NCBI RefSeq assembly: GCF_008629695.1
Contig: NZ_VWSH01000001.1
Location: 25,893 to 89,892, forward strand
Direction: 5' to 3'
Source of the DNA: Taibaiella lutea
Lineage (GTDB): Bacteria > Bacteroidota > Bacteroidia > Chitinophagales > Chitinophagaceae
Length of the DNA: 64,000 nt
The translations under genes and the position numbers were made by a program. This document shows, piece by piece, positions 17,226 to 24,918 of the stretch. The notes below the pieces were generated by a model that was not told the origin of the DNA, did not search any database, and saw only the letters and a list, made by a program, of their open reading frames with translations. Positions within the stretch are counted from its first letter, which is position 1; each line of letters begins with the position of its first letter.

Positions 17226-17690
17226 TTACGAAAGTAATTTCTGACGTAACAAAAATTCAAGTTGGCTATTCGATACTTCCAGCTTTTCATTCATCTGCTT
17301 TATCTTCTCTCTTTCAAGAAAGATATCGTAGGCACGGGCGATGGTCTTGTCCAGTTCTTCTTCGTTCCAGGGCTTAGTCAGATAGTGGAAAATTTTGCCT
17401 TTGTTTATGGCATCCACCACTGCGTTCATATCGGTATAACCCGTTAATAAAATTCTGATGGGATCAGTAAATTTCTCAATTACTTTTTCAAGAAATTCAA
17501 CGCCCGTCATGTTCGGCATTCTTTGATCTGTAATAATTACATGAATGAGATTCTCCTCTAAAATTTTAATGGCATCCGCTCCGCTTATTGCGGTGAACAC
17601 CTTATATTTTAGCCTAAAGGTAGCCTTAAAGGAAATAAGGTTGTTTTCCTCATCATCTACATACAGAATAGAAATTTTTTCATTATTCAT
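17226..17690 (-). CDS. Single-domain response regulator with coiled-coil tail
   Basis: 154 residues. The receiver domain spans 1-122 with the acidic pocket DDEE, phosphoacceptor Asp55 in IITDQRMPNMTG, Thr in LLTGYTD and Lys in TKPW. The TKPWN end is typical of receivers of the RpfG and HD-GYP class, but no output domain follows, only about 30 residues of helix with coiled-coil character. It lies downstream of the 7TMR kinase on the same strand (250-nt gap) and is the natural partner for it. Output would have to be by protein contact. Confidence 0.92.
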   Translation of the reverse strand: MNNEKISILYVDDEENNLISFKATFRLKYKVFTAISGADAIKILEENLIHVIITDQRMPNMTGVEFLEKVIEKFTDPIRILLTGYTDMNAVVDAINKGKIFHYLTKPWNEEELDKTIARAYDIFLEREKIKQMNEKLEVSNSQLEFLLRQKLLS

Positions 17691-17940
17691 CGATGTGATT
17701 ATTATTTAATTTTAAATAATGGAGCATGTTGTTGATAAGGGTTGTCATTCGCGTACCGTAAAGGTAAGTCTATTTTCAATTTAATGTATCTAATTTAATC
17801 TTAGCTAATTGAATATATTTTATAATTATACCTAAAGACTTTTAATTGCATCTTTTTTAATTAAAATGTTGCAATTAAACGATACATAAATACTACTAAA
17901 TAAAAGATTTAAAATAAGTGGGCGCATTCTTCCTCTTAAT

Positions 17941-20076
17941 TTATTCTAATTCATGAATGGGAAGTATTATATTAAAAGTCGTGCCAATACCCATTTCTGT
18001 ATCTACTTGTATATTGCCGTCGTGCTTTTGAATGGTATTAAATGCTATGGACATACCCAAACCTGTTCCCTGCCCTACGTCTTTTGTAGTATAAAAAGGA
18101 TCAAACATTTTACGTTTGGTTTCGGCTGACATTCCCGTTCCGTTATCTGATATGGAAATGAGCACCTGATTATGATCCAGTTTCGTAATGATTTTCAATT
18201 CACCGCCTTCTTCCTCTTTAAACTTCTCCCCGATAGCATATATCCCATTGGATATGACATTCAAAAACACCTGATTCAATTTTCCGGGATAGCAATTTAC
18301 CAGTGGTAAATCATCATATTCCTTTATCACATTAATCTTATTGAGCATATTATTGACGATAATAAGCGTGGAATCCAGCCCTTCATTAAGATTGGCCTGC
18401 TTGATATCATCTTCATCCAGACGTGAAAATATACGAAGGCTTTTCACTATCTCTGCCGTACGGCTGGCACCTTCATGAATACCTTTCAGCAAATGGCTGA
18501 TTTCCGTTTTTAGGTAATCAAAATCCACATCTTCTTTGAATTGCCTGATTTTCCTGGCTTTTTCTTCTTTGGAACTATCATCCTGGCTAAAGGTTTCCAA
18601 CATATCGATTGTCTCCAATAAAGCGCCCACATCACGTTTCAAAGGACCTATATTGCCTGTTACGAAATTAATAGGATTATTAATTTCGTGTGCAATACCT
18701 GCTGTCAACTGACCCAAAGACGCCATTTTCTCAGATTCCACCAATTGCATTTGCGCTTCTTGTAAATCATTCATCGCAACGTTCAATGTGTCATTCTTTT
18801 GTTCCAATTCCTCCGTTCTTTCTTTTACTTTTTGCTCAAGTATTACGTTTTGTTGTTTGATGATCTGACTGTTTTCCTTTGCGATTCTCAGAGCGGCTAA
18901 ACGGGACTGATCTTTCTCTTGTTTCATTATATTGATCCTGTTGGCAAGACCGAAAGAAAGTAACGCCATTTCAATTGCGGAAGCAGCCTGGGCTGAAGAA
19001 CTGGTAATATTATTATAAGGCAGAATACCGGTATCTTTCAGCAGAAAAATGATTGAACCGGCTAACAAGGCCGACCATGCAATGAAGAAAAATTTGGCCG
19101 GTGAATAACCTTTTCTCATTACAAACCAGGAAATGAAAAACACACTTAAAAGGAAGACTGTAGTTGCAAGCTGCATCAGCAGAAAGCCCGCCTGATCTTT
19201 ATTCAGAAATATCAACAGGATGCTGACAACAAAGGTGAATACCAGTATTTTTATAAAAGTATTTATCCTTGGATAATTGTTCTTTATCTGAAGGAAATCC
19301 CTGGCAAAGAATAAAGCTGCAATGGCGCATAAAGAAGCGAACAGCACAATACTTTTAGATTCAAAATACGGCAAATCAGGCCATAAGTATTTATAAGTAT
19401 ATCCTTTGATGCCAATCTGGGTAAGGCCCGCAAGAAATACGTAAATGGCATAATAAACATATCCTTTGTCTTTCACGGAGAAAAACAGGAACAGGTTATA
19501 TATTCCCATTATAAGCACAATACCTATATATATGCCTGATATGATACTTTGCTTATCTAATTCTTCCCACAGCGGTATCGGTACATTGATATAAACGGGC
19601 AAAATAATTTGTTCGGAGCTTTTAACCCTGATATAGTAAGTGTATGTGGTATTGGCCGGCTGATTTATATCAAGAATAAAATTGGGATATTGGTAACTCC
19701 TTTGCTTGAAAGGGATACTTTCTCCCAATACCTTTCTTGTATAATTACCTGCTGCATCAGGAATATAGATTTCTACTTCATCCAATATGGGATAAGCGAG
19801 CTCCAGCAGGAAATGATTTTGATTGCTACGGTTGTTCATATCAAATTTCAACCATATACCGTTAGCCTCCGTACCTAAATTGGGAATGTCAGTTTTAATT
19901 GCTTCAAACTTTGTTGAATGCAATACATCTCTGAATTGTATTTCCTTGTCACTGCGCAACATCGACATGCTTTTGCCAATAGGCATTCTTCCCAGGGAAT
20001 CTGTAATAATTACGGCACTAAAGCAATTTACCGACAGTAAAAAACAAAGGACAAAGCAATATAAAAGTTTAGACAT
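17941..20076 (-). CDS. 7TMR-DISM sensor histidine kinase
   Basis: 711 residues. A signal peptide (1-21) is followed by an extracytoplasmic 7TMR-DISMED2 domain (about 35-165), seven membrane spans (about 178-375) and a coiled coil (about 385-450). The HisKA domain has His463 in GQLTAGIAHEINNPINF, and a HATPase domain shows N, G1 (DNGTGM), F (FDPFYTTKD) and G2 (GQGTGLGMSI) boxes. DISM domains are thought to bind small ligands such as carbohydrates. There is no own receiver domain. The methyltransferase gene lies 18 nt upstream and the GNAT-like gene beyond it, suggesting one co-directional unit of GNAT, methyltransferase, kinase and receiver. Confidence 0.95.
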   Translation of the reverse strand: MSKLLYCFVLCFLLSVNCFSAVIITDSLGRMPIGKSMSMLRSDKEIQFRDVLHSTKFEAIKTDIPNLGTEANGIWLKFDMNNRSNQNHFLLELAYPILDEVEIYIPDAAGNYTRKVLGESIPFKQRSYQYPNFILDINQPANTTYTYYIRVKSSEQIILPVYINVPIPLWEELDKQSIISGIYIGIVLIMGIYNLFLFFSVKDKGYVYYAIYVFLAGLTQIGIKGYTYKYLWPDLPYFESKSIVLFASLCAIAALFFARDFLQIKNNYPRINTFIKILVFTFVVSILLIFLNKDQAGFLLMQLATTVFLLSVFFISWFVMRKGYSPAKFFFIAWSALLAGSIIFLLKDTGILPYNNITSSSAQAASAIEMALLSFGLANRINIMKQEKDQSRLAALRIAKENSQIIKQQNVILEQKVKERTEELEQKNDTLNVAMNDLQEAQMQLVESEKMASLGQLTAGIAHEINNPINFVTGNIGPLKRDVGALLETIDMLETFSQDDSSKEEKARKIRQFKEDVDFDYLKTEISHLLKGIHEGASRTAEIVKSLRIFSRLDEDDIKQANLNEGLDSTLIIVNNMLNKINVIKEYDDLPLVNCYPGKLNQVFLNVISNGIYAIGEKFKEEEGGELKIITKLDHNQVLISISDNGTGMSAETKRKMFDPFYTTKDVGQGTGLGMSIAFNTIQKHDGNIQVDTEMGIGTTFNIILPIHELE

Positions 20077-20094
20077 AAATTTAGGTTAGGCTTA

Positions 20095-20859
20095 CTATTT
20101 GATACAGGAAGCAACTACAATATTAATGGCACAACCAAAATGTTGTTGTGCATCGGCATTTTTCAGCGCTTCCATAAATACCTCATGTTCTGAACCGCTA
20201 ATGTAATTCTTTTCAGCCATTTCGTTTACCATCCGGTCGATCCAGATATAGTCACAAGCCTCTTTGTATGTCCTGAGTACAAAAGGAAATATTTCCAATC
20301 TGATATCTCTGAAACCGCCCTGTTCCAGATAAGATGTCAGTTTTTTAGCCGCAAGTCCATTGTTTATCTTTTCTTCTGTGAGGTATTGGGTTATCTTTTT
20401 TTCTGTAACAGGATCGCCATTATAAAATGACAAGCTCTGCCAATCTGTTTCTACAATCACAAAAGGCGCATCAACTGCCAAAACACGTTTGATTTCGGCT
20501 ATTACGGTCTCTGTATTTTTTAAATGCTGCAATAATCTTTCGGCCCTGATACCGGACAATGCTACATTTTCATAAGAAAGCGGATAAACTTCAGACAAGA
20601 CGAAATCCACATTTTCAACATCGGCAGAAGAAGATTTTGCTTTTTCTATCATCTGAGGATCGTGATCAACACCAATTACTTGAACCTGCGGATCCATCAT
20701 TTTAGCCATATTGATGGCATCAATGCCTGTTCCGCAGCCAAGATCTGCTATAGTGCCATTGGTAATTTGTTGAAAGGGCTGGTAAGAGTGCTTTTTAAGA
20801 TTGCCAAGTAATTTTGCAGTATCTTCAAGGTAACTGATATCGTAATGTTTTTGTGACAT
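20095..20859 (-). CDS. Class I SAM-dependent methyltransferase
   Basis: 254 residues. Motif I is ADLGCGTGIDAINMA (about 38-52), motif II VIGVDHDPQMIEKAK, and LSGIRAERLLQHLKN takes the post-II position of the UbiE/arsenite-like methyltransferases. EIKRVL then FVIVETDW follow the Methyltransf_11 pattern. The substrate is unknown. It is 18 nt upstream of the 7TMR kinase start and 94 nt downstream of the GNAT-like gene, so it could modify a small molecule made or sensed by that group; this is inference from spacing. Confidence 0.88.
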   Translation of the reverse strand: MSQKHYDISYLEDTAKLLGNLKKHSYQPFQQITNGTIADLGCGTGIDAINMAKMMDPQVQVIGVDHDPQMIEKAKSSSADVENVDFVLSEVYPLSYENVALSGIRAERLLQHLKNTETVIAEIKRVLAVDAPFVIVETDWQSLSFYNGDPVTEKKITQYLTEEKINNGLAAKKLTSYLEQGGFRDIRLEIFPFVLRTYKEACDYIWIDRMVNEMAEKNYISGSEHEVFMEALKNADAQQHFGCAINIVVASCIK

Positions 20860-20953
20860 AAAAAGGAGGGAAGATTTTAAAATAATCTTATTTGGTTTGT
20901 TTGGGTGTTGAAAAGATGGCAGTAAATTTAATTGTTATTGGTTTTAATAGCAA

Positions 20954-21763
20954 TTAAAGGAAAGAAATATTTTTTTCGCTTGATTTTGCAGTCTTGTATT
21001 GTCGCCTGGCGTTTTCGATCGTATCGGCCAGACTCCATGACTCAAGTTTTGGAATAGCAATATCATAGTGAATAGTCATCTGCTTTTTGCGTAATTCCTC
21101 TACAATTACAACCTGTAAGTTTTCTCTTAATTTAAAAATAGCATCTCTGTCTTCCTGTATGGCCGTGTCCATGGAAACAATATCACGATTGCAAACGGCT
21201 GTAGCCAGCAAATCAAGCTTCGGATAATAAAAGGTGCCTTCATTACCCACACTGTACAATACTTCAAAACCGACGTTTTGAGCCATTTTAAGCGTATAAG
21301 GAGCGCAAAGGCCGAATAAGGACGTCAAACCTATTTGTGTGGAAATGGCAACTGCAGCGCGAAATAAAAAAATGCTTCCTATACCGTAGCCGGCAATCAA
21401 CCTGGAATTCCATAATCCACAGCATTCGCCGGTGCCTCTTAATGCATATTCAAAAACATGATCTTCTATTGTGGGATCAAAAGCAAGTGTAGCGGCTTCG
21501 ATGGGCAATGGTTCCGTACCGCCGGCAACATGAACGCGGGCCCCGCCATAAACAACAGAACCATCCAACGATTCCACAATCAGAACAAACGCGGCAGGAT
21601 TAAACATCCATGAATTGTTGGAGGAAGTAACTTTCTTAACACCAATGCTTGTTAAAACCTGTTCATGTCCCTTCAAAAAAAGCTCACAAGTCGCAGGATC
21701 ATCAATTGCTCTAAAAGCCCTTAGTCGAACCTCGGGCTTTTCCTTATTTAAAGAAGCATCCAT
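20954..21763 (-). CDS. Putative GNAT-fold acyltransferase (autoinducer / N-acyl amino acid synthase-like)
   Basis: 269 residues, no signal peptide or membrane span. The central part resembles a GNAT core: a beta strand AAFVLIVESLDGSVVYGGARV, an acidic-strand region, GECCGLWNSRLIAGYGIGSIFLFRAAVAISTQIGLTSLFGLCAPYTLKMAQNVGFEVL (helix, strand and final-strand pattern of acyl-CoA binders) and a helical C-terminal region with an amphipathic end. This shape recalls FeeM-type N-acyl amino acid synthases and LuxI-type synthases more than small acetyltransferases, but no diagnostic motif was confirmed. Position at the head of a methyltransferase and 7TMR-kinase group suggests a signal-producing or modifying enzyme. 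Confidence 0.5.
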   Translation of the reverse strand: MDASLNKEKPEVRLRAFRAIDDPATCELFLKGHEQVLTSIGVKKVTSSNNSWMFNPAAFVLIVESLDGSVVYGGARVHVAGGTEPLPIEAATLAFDPTIEDHVFEYALRGTGECCGLWNSRLIAGYGIGSIFLFRAAVAISTQIGLTSLFGLCAPYTLKMAQNVGFEVLYSVGNEGTFYYPKLDLLATAVCNRDIVSMDTAIQEDRDAIFKLRENLQVVIVEELRKKQMTIHYDIAIPKLESWSLADTIENARRQYKTAKSSEKNISFL

Positions 21764-21873
21764 CTTAGATTGTCCATTGTATTTTCAGCTTAATAAATTG
21801 AAAATCAAGCTGCTATGATTGTGTGATTGTTCATTGGTTAAAAAAAGAACCTAAATATAGCGTATTTATGCGG

Positions 21874-21881
21874 CAAAGATA
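21874..21881 (-). promoter_or_regulatory. Candidate -7 element for the GNAT-like gene
   Basis: Minus-strand TATCTTTG matches TAnnTTTG about 110 nt upstream of the ATG. The 275-nt gap 21764-22038 holds nothing else clear; its start region contains TAGCGTATTT, also present upstream of the SBBP gene. Confidence 0.4.
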
Positions 21882-22038
21882 ACTCAATGCCCAAAAATCA
21901 TAAAATCTTTATTGAAATAGCTTTTCAGCAAATAGCCGGGTCAAAATATATCCTTTTATAAGGCATTCGTTACAAACGAATGCATACTTACATAAACACC
22001 AAACTTCATTTGTTCAGGCATAAATGAATTTGTTCCGA

Positions 22039-22689
22039 TCATTCCGCCAATCCTAAACGCACAGCTATTCCCACTAATTCTGCCGTATTTTTTGCATACA
22101 TTTTTTTTAGCAATGTCAACCTGTGTGTTTCAGCAGTACGTGGACTGATGGATAATTTATCAGCTATTTCCTGTGTGGTATTGCCTTGTACAATAAGCTG
22201 CAGAATCTCCTGCTCCCTTTTAGTCAGTTCGTAAGGAATATTCAATCCGGCTTTCTGAGGCTTGAACATATTCTGTAATAAGTGTTCTTTTAGTGAAGGC
22301 TCTATAAACTCCTCTTTATTATAAGCATGATGTATAGCTGTAATCAATGTTTGCTGATCAGTTCCTTTCAGCAGATAACCAATACATCCGTTATATAACA
22401 TGCTTTTCACCATGGCAGGAGCATCAAGGCTGGTAAGAGCCACCATTCTTATTTCAGGGTATTGTTTTACAATAATAGCAGCCAACTCGTGACCTGAAAA
22501 ATCCGGCAGTAATACATCCAGCAGCAAAATATCGGGCTGTTCGGCTGCAAGTCCTTCCAGTAAATCTTTGCCTGAATGATAGGCATTCCTGACCTCCATA
22601 TCTTTTTGTTCAGCAAGCATCATCCTGATGCCATTTACAGCAAGCGGATGATCATCAACAATGGCAATTTTAATAGGTGTCAAATTCAC
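22039..22689 (-). CDS. NarL/FixJ-type response regulator
   Basis: 216 residues. Receiver domain 1-125 with acidic DDH, phosphoacceptor Asp58 in LLLDVLLPDFSG, Thr/Ser in LTSLD and Lys in LLKG. LuxR-type HTH at about 150-212: LTKREQEILQLIVQGNTTQEIADKLSISPRTAETHRLTLLKKM. It is a DNA-binding transcription regulator activated by phosphorylation. The kinase gene upstream ends 6 nt before it, so the pair is cotranscribed. Targets are unknown; the divergent SBBP/T9SS gene is one candidate. Confidence 0.95.
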   Translation of the reverse strand: MNLTPIKIAIVDDHPLAVNGIRMMLAEQKDMEVRNAYHSGKDLLEGLAAEQPDILLLDVLLPDFSGHELAAIIVKQYPEIRMVALTSLDAPAMVKSMLYNGCIGYLLKGTDQQTLITAIHHAYNKEEFIEPSLKEHLLQNMFKPQKAGLNIPYELTKREQEILQLIVQGNTTQEIADKLSISPRTAETHRLTLLKKMYAKNTAELVGIAVRLGLAE

Positions 22690-22695
22690 TGAATT

Positions 22696-24738
22696 TTAAG
22701 GCTGTTGTGAAGATAATATTTCGAATTCAATATGGATGGATGTTCCACTCTTTTCATTGCTTTGAATATCCATTATTCCATTCATAACACGCAATCTGTT
22801 TTTAATACTCATCAATCCCATACCATTACTTCCGGCTTCCACATTAAAGCCTTTTCCGTCATCTTCAATAGTTATGGACAGCACATTTCCGACACTTGCC
22901 ATCTGCAATATTACTTTAGATGCATGCGCGTGTTTGATGATATTCTGCATCAGCTCCTGTATAATCCGGTAAACAGATAATTCAAATTCGGCATCAAGCC
23001 TGTCTATTGTTCCGTGCAATTGAAAGTCTATGCACAATTGCGTATTCTTTTTTATGGTATTACAAAAATAAAAGACAGCCTCTGCCAACCCTCCTTGTAA
23101 CAGCATATCAGGCATCAGATTGTGAGCAGTGCTTCTCAATTCTGTTGTAGCTGTTTCCATGCTGTCTATCAGCTCACGGTAATAATCTGTTTCAAAAAAT
23201 ACCTCGCTGCTTATTTTCCTGTAACTGTCCGGAATCACTTTCATCCCCATCTTAATGGTAGAGAATTGCACCATAATGCCATCGTGAATTTCCCTTGCAA
23301 GCCTTGCCCTTTCCTGCTCTTCGCCTTTTATCATAGCACGCAGGTAATTTATCTCCCGGTCTTTCTGAATATCATTCAATTCTTTTAACTGAAGCCTTTG
23401 TTTATTTTTACTATTGCGATAAAAAGATGCCAGCAATACAATGAATATTATTGCTCCGAATGCAATGACAATAATCCAGAATGTACGTTCCTTCAGTTTA
23501 TTGTTGGTTTGCGCAAGTAACAATTTGTTGGTGGCAATTGCCTTGTCCCTGTTTGCAATTTCCAATTGCGATTCCAGATCATAAACAGAAATCATCTTTT
23601 CTTTAACCTTCATGGAATCCAGTAATTCCAGGCTTCTCTTCTCCAAATCATAAGCAAGCTGATAATTTCCGTTTAAAGCCTTGATGGCAGACAAAGTCTG
23701 ATAGGCCTGATAAGTATAAGACAAATCATTATCGCCTTGATTACCTGATTCCTTTACTACTTCATTCAGCAAAACCTCCGCTTCATTGTACTTTTTCTGA
23801 TCATAATACAAAATACCCAATACGGATTTTGCATAAAGATTATTGGTGTAATCATGCGCCTTTACAGTAAATATTATTGCCTGTTGCAATAACGTAACAG
23901 CTTCATCGGGTCTGGACTCTTTTACTGCTATTTTACCAAGTGTAATCAATGTAAGCGGATTATCGGGATAATATTTCAGCGATAAATTCAATAAATATTT
24001 TGCTGAATCCAGTTGCTCATTCTCGAAATAAATCAGCCCTATATTGGAGTTAAGGTTAGCTTCCGTTAATCGGAGCGCCGTGCTTTTCTTACTGAATGAG
24101 GTAACTACGTTTTTTGCTTTCTGCAAATAAAGAGCCGACTTTTTAAAATTATTTACCCCACTCCATAATATACCCAGATTATTATAGATAGAACTGACAT
24201 CGACCACTTCACCTTCAGACTTGCATTTTATACCTGATACTATTTGTTCCGCTTTGGAAGAATAATAATACATAGAATCATACATCGCAAGCCGGAAGTA
24301 AGGAGCGCTCATGCAGGTATAAAACATAGCCAATGAGGTTCTGTTCCTTAATCCTTTAATGGCATACGGAAGTGCTTTACGGTAATAAAGAATAGCCTTT
24401 TGATAATTACCTTCAATAGTATTTACATAACCGATATCTGCAAGTGCCGTAGCTATGCCGCAATCGTAATTTAAATAAAGGCTTTTACTCAATGCATCCC
24501 TAAGCAGGTATCTGGTGCTGTCGGGTTCACGCCTTACAATAGTCAATGAATAATTGATCTGATTACGTATCGGAATCGTGTCTGACTGTTGCAGTTTTCT
24601 ATAACCTTCAGGTTGCAGCTGTAAGCCATAGTCAAAGCCTTCATCATCGTTTAAGTACTGAGCTGCCGGTTGGCAAATACCCTGATTTACGTATATCGCA
24701 AAACAAAAAATTAAGAAAATAAATTTCCTGAAAATCAT
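22696..24738 (-). CDS. TPR-containing sensor histidine kinase (HisKA_3 type)
   Basis: 680 residues. Signal peptide (about 1-22), then a periplasmic array of TPR-like repeats (about 85-390, for example ADIGYVNTIEGNYQKAILYYRKALPYA and LLNLSLKYYPDNPLTLITLGKIA), a coiled coil and one membrane span (about 420-440). The cytosolic part has a HisKA_3 dimerisation domain with His in ERARLAREIHDGIMVQFSTIKMG and a NarX/DesK-type HATPase (DDGKGFN, GMGLMSIKNRLR). The N and G boxes are present, so the kinase is probably active. TPR sensors of this form with LuxR-type partners are typical of Bacteroidota. It is encoded divergently from the secreted SBBP protein. Confidence 0.94.
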   Translation of the reverse strand: MIFRKFIFLIFCFAIYVNQGICQPAAQYLNDDEGFDYGLQLQPEGYRKLQQSDTIPIRNQINYSLTIVRREPDSTRYLLRDALSKSLYLNYDCGIATALADIGYVNTIEGNYQKAILYYRKALPYAIKGLRNRTSLAMFYTCMSAPYFRLAMYDSMYYYSSKAEQIVSGIKCKSEGEVVDVSSIYNNLGILWSGVNNFKKSALYLQKAKNVVTSFSKKSTALRLTEANLNSNIGLIYFENEQLDSAKYLLNLSLKYYPDNPLTLITLGKIAVKESRPDEAVTLLQQAIIFTVKAHDYTNNLYAKSVLGILYYDQKKYNEAEVLLNEVVKESGNQGDNDLSYTYQAYQTLSAIKALNGNYQLAYDLEKRSLELLDSMKVKEKMISVYDLESQLEIANRDKAIATNKLLLAQTNNKLKERTFWIIVIAFGAIIFIVLLASFYRNSKNKQRLQLKELNDIQKDREINYLRAMIKGEEQERARLAREIHDGIMVQFSTIKMGMKVIPDSYRKISSEVFFETDYYRELIDSMETATTELRSTAHNLMPDMLLQGGLAEAVFYFCNTIKKNTQLCIDFQLHGTIDRLDAEFELSVYRIIQELMQNIIKHAHASKVILQMASVGNVLSITIEDDGKGFNVEAGSNGMGLMSIKNRLRVMNGIMDIQSNEKSGTSIHIEFEILSSQQP

Positions 24739-24918
24739 CTTTAAATATACTTAGGGAACGAAGGCGGTTAACTACGGGAAAATACTGATTTTCAAAAATA
24801 GCGTATTTCTCCCGATTTCATGCATGGCCTGTTGCATCTATCTTTACAGCAATCAGTATTGTCAGTAACCACTTACTTTTCCTTTTATCAATCAATTTTT
24901 CATAATAAAAACACGACA

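Noticed and set aside
21853..24812. Shared TAGCGTATTT upstream of the GNAT-like and SBBP genes
   Set aside because: A ten-base match in AT-rich sequence can occur by chance; no further copies or symmetry were seen.
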